64,000 nt of DNA from UMGS1908 sp964432825 (GTDB lineage Bacteria; Bacillota; Clostridia; Christensenellales; UBA1242): the NCBI GenBank assembly GCA_964432825.1, contig CAYSOX010000003.1, positions 1 to 64,000 of the forward strand. Reading direction: 5' to 3'. A program made the position numbers and the translations under genes. The notes under the pieces were generated by a model that searched no databases, was not told where the DNA came from, and saw only the letters and a list, made by a program, of their open reading frames with translations. This document shows positions 25,056-33,659 of the stretch, piece by piece (positions within the stretch are counted from its first letter, which is position 1; each line of letters opens with the position of its first letter).

Positions 25056-25337
25056 CTACTCAACAACCTTTGGCACAATAAAAGAACTATCATTATGCAC
25101 TGGTGCATTTTTCACAACATCAGACTTAGAAAGCCCTAATCTCGCTTCATCCTCTCTTAAGTGACCCTCTTGTTTTTTTATTTCGGCATCGCCTTCTACA
25201 CTATTTAAAATATCGCAATAACCTACTATCATATTTAAATCTTCTTGAATTTTAACCTTTTCGGCTTCTGAAAATTCAATTCGGCTAAGTTTTGCGATAT
25301 GTTCAACATCTTCACTTGTTACAATTTCTTTTTCCAT
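25056..25337 (-). CDS. gatC: Asp-tRNA(Asn)/Glu-tRNA(Gln) amidotransferase subunit C
   Basis: This 93-residue small subunit wraps around GatA and joins it to GatB. Motifs: VEHIAKLSRIEFSEAE near the start and the C-terminal LREDEARLGLSKSDVVKNAP. It is the first gene of the gatCAB unit; the next upstream feature is a frameshifted small gene with a good promoter. Confidence 0.9.
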   Translation of the reverse strand: MEKEIVTSEDVEHIAKLSRIEFSEAEKVKIQEDLNMIVGYCDILNSVEGDAEIKKQEGHLREDEARLGLSKSDVVKNAPVHNDSSFIVPKVVE

Positions 25338-25399
25338 AACTATTTTCCTTTTTTATAAATCCATAATTTTTAAGTTCTATTTATAGCCAAAACATTAAA

Positions 25400-25605
25400 C
25401 TAAGAATTATTTTCTGCTACATCTAAATATTTTTTACAATCCAAAACCTCAACAATCTCAGCAGTGCCTTTAAAAAAATATTCTTTTACAACAGCTTTTT
25501 CATCTCCCTGCCAAAATCTTTTTAGTAAAGGAATTTATGAAACTTTTTATTTATGTCGTTTGCCTGCACAATTAAGTACATTTCTCTGTTTTCAACTTGT
25601 TCCAT
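25400..25605 (-). pseudogene. Frameshifted small gene of unknown function
   Basis: A good ribosome binding site (AAAGGAGATG) and ATG at 25605 begin a frame reading MEQVENREMYLIVQANDI, then NKKFHKF, that stops early. The next frame carries on with LLKRFWQGDEKAVVKEYFF and KGTAEIVEVLDCKKYL to a TAG at 25400-25402. Adding one A to the AAA run near the join would restore a single frame of 68-69 codons. The span is not a multiple of three, consistent with one indel. It could be a real mutation, a sequencing error or programmed frameshifting. The protein family is unknown. Confidence 0.6.
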
Positions 25606-25660
25606 CTTGCATCTCCTTTTGTCTTAAAAATTTTTAACTAATAATTTTGAAGATGCTATA

Positions 25661-25689
25661 ATTATACTATTATTTTCTTGATTTTTCAA
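25661..25689 (-). promoter_or_regulatory. Sigma-A promoter inside the end of ligA
   Basis: Minus-strand TTGAAA (25684-25689), 17-nt spacer, TATAAT (25661-25666). It overlaps the last codons of ligA and would drive the frameshifted gene and probably gatCAB. Confidence 0.75.
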
Positions 25690-27649
25690 TCATTTTTATA
25701 AACTCGGCTTCATTTATTACACGAATATTTAATTCTTCTGCTTTGTTTAGTTTAGAACCTGCTTCCGCACCTGCTATAACTATATCTGTTTTTTTAGACA
25801 CGCTAGTTGTTGTAATTCCACCTAAAAGTTCAATGATTTGCTTTGCTTCATCTCTTGTATAATGTTCCAAACTGCCCGTTAAAACCACTGTTTTATTTAA
25901 AAACTCACTATTTTCACTAACTTTTGTTTGTTGCATTTCTTGAATTTCTACACCTTGCTTTAATAAATCTGAAACCGAAGAAATATTTTTTTCGTCGCTA
26001 AAAAACTCCACTACATTTTGAGCAATAATATTTCCAATATCCTTAATTTCTAATAGTTGCTCTATGGTCGCATTCATAACCGCATCTAGCGATAAAAATG
26101 TTTTAGCAATATCTTTTGCTGTTTTCTCACCAACTTCAGGTATTCCTATTGCAAAAATAAACTTATCTAAACTTGGATTTTTAGATTTTTCAATCGCATT
26201 TAAAATATTTTCGGCTTTCTTTTCCTTTACCTTATCCAAAGTCAAAAGTTGCTCTTTTGTTAATTTAAATAAATCCGCAGGCTCACAAACGCCCAATTTT
26301 TCATATAAACTTAAAATGGTTTTTTCGCTAAGCCCGTCTATATTAAAAGCATTTCGAGTTACAAAATGTGTAAGCCTATCAACAACTTGTTCCACACAAC
26401 CATCACGATTGGTGCAATATAATAACACGCCCTTTTTTGTAAGCGGTTCCCCACAACTTGGACACACTTTAGGTTCAGTTATTTCTTTAGAATCCTCAAA
26501 CTTCTCCAAAAGTCCCAAGACTTCAGGTATAACCTCATTGCTTCTTCTAATTAGAACTCTAGAATTTATTAAAACCTTCTTTTTTAGTATATCATCAAAA
26601 TTATTTAATGTTGCACGCGATATGGTTGCACCCGCAAGTTCGACCGGCTCTAAAACCGCAATTGGTGTTATTTTTCCCGTTCTGCCGACCTGCCAAACAA
26701 CATCTTCTAAAATCGTAGAAACTTCTTGTGCTTGAAATTTGTATGCAAGTGCCCACTTGGGAAATTTATTTGTATATCCAATTTTTTCACGCACCGTTAC
26801 ATCATTTATTTTTAAAACCATTCCATCAATCATAACATCTAGTTCGGTTTTAATTTTGTCAATCCTATCAATTTCTTCTTTAATTTCATCAATATTTGAC
26901 ACTATTTTAAAATAATCACCCGTTTTAAAACTATTATCTTGCAAAAATTGATGAATTTCTTCTTGTGTTTTAAACGACCTATCACAACTTAAAATTGAAT
27001 AGCAAAAATAATCAAGATTTCGTTTTGCTGTTTCTTTTGGGTCTAAATTTCTGATAGCACCAGCAACACCGTTACGAGCATTTTTTAAAACTTCGTCCGC
27101 ATTTTCATTATATTTTTTTAAATTGCTTTGCGTTATCATTCCTTCGCCCTGAACTATCAAATGTCCTTTGTAATCAATAGACAATGGCACCGACTTAATC
27201 GTTTTTACTTGTGCAGAAACATTTTCACCTACAAGTCCATTTCCTCTAGTTGTTGCCCGAACAAATTGACCATCATTATACTCTAACACCAACTGAAGCC
27301 CATCAAACTTATACTCTAATGAAAATTTTGTATTAGGCGAAGCCTTTTTCATATCCTCAATCCAACTTTCTAGCCCCTCTAAACTTCGAACCTTATCTAG
27401 TGAATATAGTCTTTGAGGGTGAGTGTATTTTTCAAACTTTTCTAAAACCTCTCCACCTACGCGTTGTGTTGGAGAATTTGGTAAAATCACTCCCGTCTTT
27501 TCTTCCAAATCAACCAATTTGTAATATAGTTCATCATATTCTTTATCTGAGATACTCGGAGTTAATAATGTGTAATAATTATAATTATGCTTATTGATAA
27601 CCTCAATAAGTTCCTTCATTTCTTCAATTTGTTTTAAATTTTCTTCCAT
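25670..27649 (-). CDS. ligA: NAD-dependent DNA ligase
   Basis: This 659-residue ligase seals nicks during replication and repair. It has the Ia domain (YYTLLTPSISDKEYDELY), the adenylation Lys in SLEYKFDGLQ, the OB fold, a four-cysteine zinc finger (CPSCGEPL, CTNRDGC), helix-hairpin-helix repeats and a C-terminal BRCT domain (LNKTVVLTGSLEHYTRDEA). It follows pcrA directly, the classic pcrA-ligA pair. Confidence 0.96.
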   Translation of the reverse strand: MEENLKQIEEMKELIEVINKHNYNYYTLLTPSISDKEYDELYYKLVDLEEKTGVILPNSPTQRVGGEVLEKFEKYTHPQRLYSLDKVRSLEGLESWIEDMKKASPNTKFSLEYKFDGLQLVLEYNDGQFVRATTRGNGLVGENVSAQVKTIKSVPLSIDYKGHLIVQGEGMITQSNLKKYNENADEVLKNARNGVAGAIRNLDPKETAKRNLDYFCYSILSCDRSFKTQEEIHQFLQDNSFKTGDYFKIVSNIDEIKEEIDRIDKIKTELDVMIDGMVLKINDVTVREKIGYTNKFPKWALAYKFQAQEVSTILEDVVWQVGRTGKITPIAVLEPVELAGATISRATLNNFDDILKKKVLINSRVLIRRSNEVIPEVLGLLEKFEDSKEITEPKVCPSCGEPLTKKGVLLYCTNRDGCVEQVVDRLTHFVTRNAFNIDGLSEKTILSLYEKLGVCEPADLFKLTKEQLLTLDKVKEKKAENILNAIEKSKNPSLDKFIFAIGIPEVGEKTAKDIAKTFLSLDAVMNATIEQLLEIKDIGNIIAQNVVEFFSDEKNISSVSDLLKQGVEIQEMQQTKVSENSEFLNKTVVLTGSLEHYTRDEAKQIIELLGGITTTSVSKKTDIVIAGAEAGSKLNKAEELNIRVINEAEFIKMIEKSRK

Positions 27650-27651
27650 TT

Positions 27652-29940
27652 TTACTCCTCCACAATAGATAATGGTGCAAATTTTAGGGACAATGTTTTA
27701 CTTCCAACGCTGTCAAACTTTACCGTTACAAAACCGGATGTTGAGTCGGTAACACCAACCGTCACAACTCCTCGACCAAAACTTTTGTGCATTACATGTG
27801 TTCCAACCTTATATTTTCGATATTCATTTATTGTTGCACCTGAAATTTTTGGTTTTTCTTCAGCCTCAACCCCACCAAATAATTCATCTAGTGTTTGATT
27901 TTTATAAGATGCTGTCGACCTTCCAGAATATGTTGCTCCCGACCTTGAACCAAACCGGCTTCCCGAATTTTCATATAGTGATGCTTCTCCATATTCTGCT
28001 CTTGAATTGGTTTCAATTCCCTTAACACCCGATTCTTTTAAGAATCTTGACACTTGAGTGCCTTCCGTTCTTTTTGTTTCATAATTAAATTTTGTTGTGG
28101 GTCTTGTATAATACAATTCCTCTTTCGCTCTTGTGGTTGCGACATACATAAGCCTTCGCTCTTCTTCCAATTCATTATTATCTAAAGAATATATCGCCCT
28201 TGATAATGGAATAACCCCTTCAACAAGCCCAACTATGAACACAACATTAAACTCCAATCCTTTAGCCGAATGGATGGTCATCAAACTAACTGCATTGTTT
28301 TTATCATCCAAATCATCAACATCTCTACTCAATGTAACCGACTGCAAATAATCTTCAATTTTTGCACCCTCATTTGCTTCTTCAAACTCTAAAATTGATT
28401 TCTGCAAAGTTTCAATATTCATAATTTTAGTCAACTCTTCTTCTATCAATCTAGAAAATACAGTTTTTACACCAAACTCGTCAAACAATTTGTCCGTCAA
28501 GGTAGAAATTGTAAAACTTTCTTTATTTTGTATATACACATCTAATGAATCTATAATAGGCTTAACCTTTTTTATCGTTTGCGGGTCTAGTGCTATTCCA
28601 TTTTTAATAATTTCATAGCAACTCAAATTTGTCCCTGCAGACGCTTGCAATAATTTCATTGCGGTAGCCTCTCCTATTCCTTTTTTAGGAAAAGCCAAAA
28701 TTCTTAGCAAACTATCATTATCTTTAGGATTAGACACAAATTTTAAATAGGCTAAAGAGTCTTTAATTTCCTTTCTCTCAAAAAACTTAAAACCGCCAAA
28801 CACCGCATATGGTATTTGGTAATTTAAAAACTTTTCTTCTAGCACTCTAGAAAGTGAGTTAATTCTCATAAGTACTGCAAAATCACTATATTTACGACTT
28901 CCATCACTTACAAGTTTTTTTATTTTACTTGCTACAAATTCGGCTTCCTCTAAATCATTGTATGCCGTAAAGAATTTAACCTCTTCTCCACCTTTTTTAT
29001 CCGTCCACAAATTTTTATCTAACCGATTTGAATTATTCTTTATAATTTTATTTGCTGCATTTAATATTTTTTCACTCGACCTATAATTTTGCTCTAATTT
29101 GTAAATATGAATTCCTTTATTATCATCAATAAATTTTTGCACATTAGTAAATTTTGCACCACGCCACGAATATATACACTGGTCTTCATCACCAACAGCA
29201 AAAACATTATTGTACTTTGCTCCCAACATTCTCACAAGTTCATACTGCACAACATTTGTGTCTTGAAACTCATCCACATGAATATACTTAAATTTTTCTT
29301 GATAATAATCCCTTATGTCTTCGTTTTGTTCCAATAATTCATACGCCTTTACCAACAAATCATCAAAATCAACAGCATTTGCACATAATAATTCTTTTTG
29401 ATATTCGGCATATGTTCTTGTAATTATTCCAACATATGGGTCGTTTTTTATTTTTACAGCATACAATTCTGGACTTAACAATTCATTCTTTGCATTAGAA
29501 ATATGCCAACCTACGCGGTCGGGCTTTAACTTGTTTTTTTCTAATTTTATAAAGTCGCTATCATCTGATAGAATTCTTTTTATTAATCTATCCCTCTCGC
29601 TGTCACCATAAATGGAAAAGTTCGATGAAAGCCCTACTCTTTCAGCATGAAATCTTAACAATTTCGAGCACATTGAATGGAAGGTGTAAATCCACATACC
29701 ATTCACCTCACCACCAAGCAACTTTTCAAGTCTTTCTTTCATCTCACTACTTGCTTTATTTGTAAATGTAATAGCCAAAATATTTGAAGGATTTACATTT
29801 TTATCTTGTATCAAATGGGCTATTCTATGCGTTAAAAGTCTAGTCTTTCCACTGCCCGCACCAGCAGTAACCAAAACTGCCCCTTCTGTTTGTAACGCAG
29901 GTTTCTGCTGTTCTTCATTTAATTCTTCAACAATTGACAT
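27652..29940 (-). CDS. pcrA: UvrD/PcrA-type DNA helicase
   Basis: This 762-residue superfamily 1A 3'-5' helicase acts in repair and in clearing RecA filaments. Motifs: Q motif LNEEQQKPA, Walker A TAGAGSGKT, HVDEFQDTN, GDEDQCIYSWRGA, LEQNYRS, MTIHSAKGLEF and VATTRAKEELYY. The C-terminus ends in a Tudor-like domain (HKSFGRGVV) typical of PcrA, which binds RNA polymerase. The start is ATG 29940 with GGAG 6 nt upstream; a TTG at 29952 is the alternative. A promoter plus palindrome lies just upstream. Confidence 0.95.
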   Translation of the reverse strand: MSIVEELNEEQQKPALQTEGAVLVTAGAGSGKTRLLTHRIAHLIQDKNVNPSNILAITFTNKASSEMKERLEKLLGGEVNGMWIYTFHSMCSKLLRFHAERVGLSSNFSIYGDSERDRLIKRILSDDSDFIKLEKNKLKPDRVGWHISNAKNELLSPELYAVKIKNDPYVGIITRTYAEYQKELLCANAVDFDDLLVKAYELLEQNEDIRDYYQEKFKYIHVDEFQDTNVVQYELVRMLGAKYNNVFAVGDEDQCIYSWRGAKFTNVQKFIDDNKGIHIYKLEQNYRSSEKILNAANKIIKNNSNRLDKNLWTDKKGGEEVKFFTAYNDLEEAEFVASKIKKLVSDGSRKYSDFAVLMRINSLSRVLEEKFLNYQIPYAVFGGFKFFERKEIKDSLAYLKFVSNPKDNDSLLRILAFPKKGIGEATAMKLLQASAGTNLSCYEIIKNGIALDPQTIKKVKPIIDSLDVYIQNKESFTISTLTDKLFDEFGVKTVFSRLIEEELTKIMNIETLQKSILEFEEANEGAKIEDYLQSVTLSRDVDDLDDKNNAVSLMTIHSAKGLEFNVVFIVGLVEGVIPLSRAIYSLDNNELEEERRLMYVATTRAKEELYYTRPTTKFNYETKRTEGTQVSRFLKESGVKGIETNSRAEYGEASLYENSGSRFGSRSGATYSGRSTASYKNQTLDELFGGVEAEEKPKISGATINEYRKYKVGTHVMHKSFGRGVVTVGVTDSTSGFVTVKFDSVGSKTLSLKFAPLSIVEE

Positions 29941-29949
29941 CTTTAACTC

Positions 29950-29972
29950 CAAAGGTAAAAATTTTACCTTTG
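29950..29972 (-). promoter_or_regulatory. Perfect 23-bp palindrome, operator candidate for pcrA
   Basis: CAAAGGTAAAA (29950-29960) and TTTTACCTTTG (29962-29972) are perfect complements around one base. The element begins 1 nt downstream of the pcrA -10 and ends at the Shine-Dalgarno GGAG. It therefore covers the start site and could be a repressor operator, or an RNA hairpin that limits ribosome access. It does not match the Gram-positive LexA box. Confidence 0.7.
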
Positions 29973-29973
29973 T

Positions 29974-30002
29974 ATTGTATCACATTTAGTTTTCTTTATC
30001 AA
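29974..30002 (-). promoter_or_regulatory. Sigma-A promoter of pcrA-ligA
   Basis: Minus-strand TTGATA (29997-30002), 17-nt spacer, TACAAT (29974-29979). The -35 overlaps the last codons of the Spo0A-like gene. Confidence 0.78.
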
Positions 30003-30390
30003 CATTTTTAGACGCCATTTCCAACTCTCTGCGTGACCTTTTTATTAAAATATATAAAGACATTGCAGAAATAAAACTTTTAACACGAGTTTCTCTAAAT
30101 GCTGTTTTTATCAAATAATTTGGATAAACTATATCTGGATTATTTAAACAATTAATTCCAGCAGTTGCAATGGTGTCACGCATTGCTTTTTCTAAAAAAC
30201 CGCTAGTTACATTATACTCTTCTGCAACCTCATTAATTATACTTTTTGAAAGATGCCTAATGGCATTTTTATTTTCTATTTGTTTTTCTATGCACGATAT
30301 AATCATAGGAAAGCCTTTTTGCGACACATTAAACGGAAACTCCATAAGTGTTTCAACTATTTCATATCTACATTCAGTGCTTTGTTTCAT
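29986..30390 (-). CDS. Spo0A C-terminal-like DNA-binding protein without receiver domain
   Basis: This 134-residue protein matches the Spo0A effector domain only. Aligned with B. subtilis Spo0A, KGF aligns with KGY and AEEYNVTSGFLEKAMRDTI with AKKFNTTASRVERAIRHAI at identical spacing, and SFISAM aligns with the later EFIAMV. No phospho-acceptor receiver precedes it: upstream to spoIVB is 263 bp of AT-rich noncoding DNA. Its position directly after spoIVB is that of spo0A in Bacillus and Clostridium. In the recognition helix the Ser-Arg before Val-Glu is Gly-Phe, so DNA contacts may differ. The start is ATG 30390 (AAGGGG upstream); a TTG at 30399 is possible. It may be the only Spo0A or a paralogue. 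Confidence 0.75.
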   Translation of the reverse strand: MKQSTECRYEIVETLMEFPFNVSQKGFPMIISCIEKQIENKNAIRHLSKSIINEVAEEYNVTSGFLEKAMRDTIATAGINCLNNPDIVYPNYLIKTAFRETRVKSFISAMSLYILIKRSRRELEMASKNVDKEN

Positions 30391-30653
30391 ATTGTACAAA
30401 CCCCTTCTTCTCGAAATTTTAATCCTTTAATTAGGATTAATTAATTAAAGTTTATCACCATTTTTGTTATATGTCTACTAAAATTAGCGGTTTTTAAAAT
30501 TTTCTTAAAATTTTTGCAATTTTATATTTGAAACATTTGAACGATTAAAACATATTGTCGAAAAAGGCACAAAAATGTAATTGTTATATATTTATAACAA
30601 AATTGTATTTAATTATCTATAATTCGTCATTTTTCTATTTGTTTTTTATTTTT
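30391..30653 (-). promoter_or_regulatory. Upstream region of the Spo0A-like gene with a 0A-box
   Basis: This gene-free stretch holds TTGTCGAAAA (plus strand, 30555-30564), which contains the Spo0A target TGTCGAA; a palindrome TTGTTATA/TATAACAA (30581-30600) that may weakly terminate spoIVB; and an inverted repeat AATCCT/AGGATT (30421-30438) just before the RBS. A box here would fit autoregulation. The core promoter is not clear. Confidence 0.45.
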
Positions 30654-31775
30654 TTAAAGCGATATAAATTCAGCAAATCCCTTTGTTGGGTCGTTTATAA
30701 ATACATGGGTAACACAACCAATAAGTTTACCATTTTGAACCACCGGACTACCACTCATTCCTTGAACAATACCATTTGTTTTGTTTAATAGCTTTTCGTC
30801 TGTTATTCGTATTACCATACATCTGTTACCCGAACTATTTATATGGTTTGTCTTAATTATTTCAATTGAATACTCTGAAGGTGTCGTGCCGTCAACCGAT
30901 GAAATTATACTAGCCTTACCCGTTTTCACCTCCGACCGATTTGCAACCTCCACAAGTTCTGAATCACAATATTTTTTAGATTCTTCAACCGAGTTAAAAA
31001 CTCCTTTTATTCCATTTTTTGAATTTTCGGTTATAACACCTATTTTATTGTTATTTTTTAAGAACAATCCTTTTAATTCACCCGGAGTTCCACGAGTCCC
31101 CTTTTTAACACCAACAATTGAACACTTATAAATACTTCCATTTCCCACTGGCATAATTGTACTAGTATCCGCGTCCGACACAGGATGACCAAGTGCACTA
31201 AAAAGCCCGTTATCCGTAACATAAGTGATTGTTCCAACCCCCACCGAAGAATCTCTTACCCAAACCCCAATCCTATAAGACAATGCCAAATCGTCTTTGA
31301 TAGGTTTTACTGGAATAATCTTATGCTCACCATTACGAATAATTTCAATATTGCATACTGCCCCCGACTTAGAATTAACTATATCAATCAATCGTTCGCC
31401 ACTATAAGTCACTTCGCCTTCTGCCTTTATTATTATATCTCCCTCCCTAATTCCTGCAACTTTACAAGGGGAATCAACAAATTCTCCATTGTATTTAATG
31501 TCACCCAAACTTACAACCACCAATCCTCCACCATCAATAGAAAAGCCTACCGGCCTCCCACTTATATGAACATAAACCGGCTCTACGCTTGCCGTTTCTT
31601 CAAAAGTAACGCTTGTTGGTGATAATATTTGAATAAATTTATTAAAGATATCTGGACAATTTGCAACGGCTTTGGTTTGCGAAAAAGAAAAATCTGCACC
31701 AATAACTGAACATACAATTATAGCGACAAAACAAATGATTATAATATTAAATTTTGACAAAATTTTTTTAAACAT
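30654..31775 (-). CDS. spoIVB: SpoIVB serine peptidase (S55), signals pro-sigma-K processing
   Basis: This 373-residue forespore-secreted protease opens the sigma-K checkpoint by cleaving SpoIVFA. It has an N-terminal signal anchor (IIIICFVAIIVCSVIGADF), a PDZ domain (residues about 95-150, CKVAGIREGDIIIKAEG) and the S55 catalytic domain: SALGHPVSD with the His and QGMSGSPVVQNGK with the nucleophile Ser. TH-F-NDPTKGF near the C-terminus is also typical. It is a little shorter at the C-terminus than B. subtilis SpoIVB. The start codon lies 5 nt after the AGGG of a terminator hairpin. Confidence 0.93.
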   Translation of the reverse strand: MFKKILSKFNIIIICFVAIIVCSVIGADFSFSQTKAVANCPDIFNKFIQILSPTSVTFEETASVEPVYVHISGRPVGFSIDGGGLVVVSLGDIKYNGEFVDSPCKVAGIREGDIIIKAEGEVTYSGERLIDIVNSKSGAVCNIEIIRNGEHKIIPVKPIKDDLALSYRIGVWVRDSSVGVGTITYVTDNGLFSALGHPVSDADTSTIMPVGNGSIYKCSIVGVKKGTRGTPGELKGLFLKNNNKIGVITENSKNGIKGVFNSVEESKKYCDSELVEVANRSEVKTGKASIISSVDGTTPSEYSIEIIKTNHINSSGNRCMVIRITDEKLLNKTNGIVQGMSGSPVVQNGKLIGCVTHVFINDPTKGFAEFISL

Positions 31776-31803
31776 AAAAACCCTATAATTATCTTATAGG
31801 GTT
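31776..31803 (-). terminator. Terminator of the xse unit that also masks the spoIVB RBS
   Basis: Minus-strand AACCCTATAA (31794-31803) pairs perfectly with TTATAGGGTT (31779-31788), followed by TTTTT and then the spoIVB ATG. The AGGG ribosome binding site of spoIVB lies inside the 3' arm, so read-through transcripts from xseB would hide it, while a transcript starting close by might not. Confidence 0.75.
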
Positions 31804-31832
31804 AGTTTCTTTTATTGAATAACTTTTATACA
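31803..31832 (-). promoter_or_regulatory. Possible forespore (sigma-F/G) promoter of spoIVB
   Basis: Minus-strand TGTATA (31827-31832), 17 nt, GAAACTA (31803-31809). This fits the sigma-G pattern (TGMATA, CATNMTA) in most positions and spoIVB is a sigma-F/G gene in Bacillus, but AT-rich DNA makes such matches easy. Confidence 0.35.
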
Positions 31833-31849
31833 AACTTACATTAAATTAA

Positions 31850-32068
31850 TTAATCGTCTAATGTCGAAAACTTTTGCTCAGAAAGTGAATCTAAATCTTT
31901 CTTTAATATTGTAATTTTGCCGACAGCATCATTAATTTGACCTTGTGTATTTTTTATTATTGATACACCTTCTTCAAACATCTTTATAGCCTCGTCAATT
32001 GATGTTTTATCATTTTCTATTTTTTCAACAATTTCTTCTAGTTTTTTTAATTGTTTTTCTATTTCCAT
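31850..32068 (-). CDS. xseB: Exodeoxyribonuclease VII small subunit
   Basis: This 72-residue coiled-coil protein has the family core KKLEEIVEKIENDKTSIDEA and MFEEGVSI. It binds XseA to form exonuclease VII, which degrades single-stranded DNA into oligonucleotides. It begins 4 nt after xseA and is followed by a terminator. Confidence 0.92.
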   Translation of the reverse strand: MEIEKQLKKLEEIVEKIENDKTSIDEAIKMFEEGVSIIKNTQGQINDAVGKITILKKDLDSLSEQKFSTLDD

Positions 32069-32072
32069 ATTT

Positions 32073-33260
32073 TTACCTCACATTAATTTTTTCGACAACC
32101 GAAACAACTTCACCATCTTTAAAAACGGTGGTCATTTTATCACCCGCTTTAACCATTGATGCACTCGTAAGCAACGACCCTTCCGCCTTAGAAAATGTGT
32201 ATCCTCTATTTAAAATTTCAACTGGGTTAGAATTGCTAAGTTTTGAAGATAAAATCTTCATTTTATTTATCCTTTCATTTAATAAAAAATTAATAGCATT
32301 TGAAATTTTCAACTTGTTAACATCCAAACCGTTCAACACGCCATTTAATTTTTTCGAAAGTTCATCGGATAATGATTTTCCTAAAACCTTCAAATCTTTG
32401 CAATTGGAATTCATTTTTACTGAATATTCGCCAAATTTTAATAAAAGTACATTTTTCATTTCATTAAGCACTTGGTTTTCATCAAAAAATACAATTTCAC
32501 TTGCAATACTTGGAGTTCCTGCACGAACATCGGCAACATAGTCAATAATTGACCAATCATTTTCGTGACCTATTGCACTTACAATTGGAGTCTCACATTG
32601 ATAAACCGCCCTTGCAACTTTTTCAGTATTAAACGGCTGATAATCCTCAAATGAGCCTCCGCCTCTTGCTACTATGATACAATCAACATCACTCATACCA
32701 TCTAAATATTTAATTGCCTTAACTATTTCACCATCTGCACCCACACCCTGAACTTTGACGGGATACAAAACCAAACTGCTACAATGATTTTTCTCTGACT
32801 TGACGCGTATTATATCCCTAATTACCGCACCAGTCTCACTAGTTACAACGCCAACTTTTTGAACAAATTTAGGCAATGGTTTTTTCTTGGATACATCAAA
32901 CAAACCTTCTTTTTCAAGGTTTTTCTTTAATTCTAAAAACTCTTTATATAATTCACCAACACCATATTTTTCAATTTTTGAAACTATAAAACTGAGTTTA
33001 CCCGTCTTCGCGTAATAATTTAACTTTCCAGTAACAGCAACTTTGTCACCAAAAACAAAACCATTTAAAATAAATTGGTCAAAACATACACAAGGTAGTG
33101 TCGCGTTGTCATCTTTTATATCAAAATAAATTGCACGCGAAGATGGTTTCAAATTGGTTATTTCACCACAAACACTAACACCTATAAGCAACTCTTCATT
33201 ATCAAATATATTTTTTATATAATTGCTTATTTGTGTAACCGTCAATTTCATATTAGCCAT
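32073..33260 (-). CDS. xseA: Exodeoxyribonuclease VII large subunit
   Basis: This 395-residue catalytic subunit has the N-terminal OB fold (ISNYIKNIFDNEELL, GEITNLKPSSRAIYFDIKD) and the nuclease core with VGVVTSETGAVIRDI, ARGGGSFEDYQPFN and AIGHENDWSIID, then coiled coil. It overlaps the end of nusB by 8 nt; ATG 33251 is an alternative start. The nusB-xseA-xseB order follows Bacillus, except that folD is missing. Confidence 0.94.
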   Translation of the reverse strand: MANMKLTVTQISNYIKNIFDNEELLIGVSVCGEITNLKPSSRAIYFDIKDDNATLPCVCFDQFILNGFVFGDKVAVTGKLNYYAKTGKLSFIVSKIEKYGVGELYKEFLELKKNLEKEGLFDVSKKKPLPKFVQKVGVVTSETGAVIRDIIRVKSEKNHCSSLVLYPVKVQGVGADGEIVKAIKYLDGMSDVDCIIVARGGGSFEDYQPFNTEKVARAVYQCETPIVSAIGHENDWSIIDYVADVRAGTPSIASEIVFFDENQVLNEMKNVLLLKFGEYSVKMNSNCKDLKVLGKSLSDELSKKLNGVLNGLDVNKLKISNAINFLLNERINKMKILSSKLSNSNPVEILNRGYTFSKAEGSLLTSASMVKAGDKMTTVFKDGEVVSVVEKINVR

Positions 33261-33648
33261 TGCTCTTACCTACAAAATTAGCGAGAACTCCATTTATAAA
33301 TCCTGAACTTTTATCTGTCGAGTAAACCTTTGCAAGGTTTAAAACTTCATTAATACTTACCGCATTAGGAATTTCTGGCATATATTTAATTTCATATAAA
33401 GCAACTAATAAAAGTGCCAAGTCTACCTTAAACATTCTATCCAATGTAAAAGATTTTGAAAATTTTTCTAACTCAAGTTTAAGTTCTTCAAAATGCTCAA
33501 TCACTCCATAATAAACTTTTTCTATATAATCTTTTTCAACGCCTTTCTTTTCAATTACTTCTTGCAAGGTAAACTCGTTTGCTTCACCATTCATACAATA
33601 TTCAAATATTAACTTAAAAACCTCTTCTCTACTAACTACTCTACTCAT
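33253..33648 (-). CDS. nusB: Transcription antitermination factor NusB
   Basis: This 131-residue all-helical RNA-binding protein joins NusE (S10) on boxA RNA in rRNA antitermination. Motifs: SREEVFKLIFEY at the start, ALYEIKYMPEIPNAVSINE and the end SGFINGVLANF. AAGGAG precedes ATG 33648. Confidence 0.92.
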   Translation of the reverse strand: MSRVVSREEVFKLIFEYCMNGEANEFTLQEVIEKKGVEKDYIEKVYYGVIEHFEELKLELEKFSKSFTLDRMFKVDLALLLVALYEIKYMPEIPNAVSINEVLNLAKVYSTDKSSGFINGVLANFVGKSNG

Positions 33649-33659
33649 TTTATTCTCCT

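Noticed and set aside
26064..26735. A 223-codon plus-strand open frame
   Set aside because: It is antisense to ligA, whose domains are complete; the frame is a shadow of ligA codon usage.
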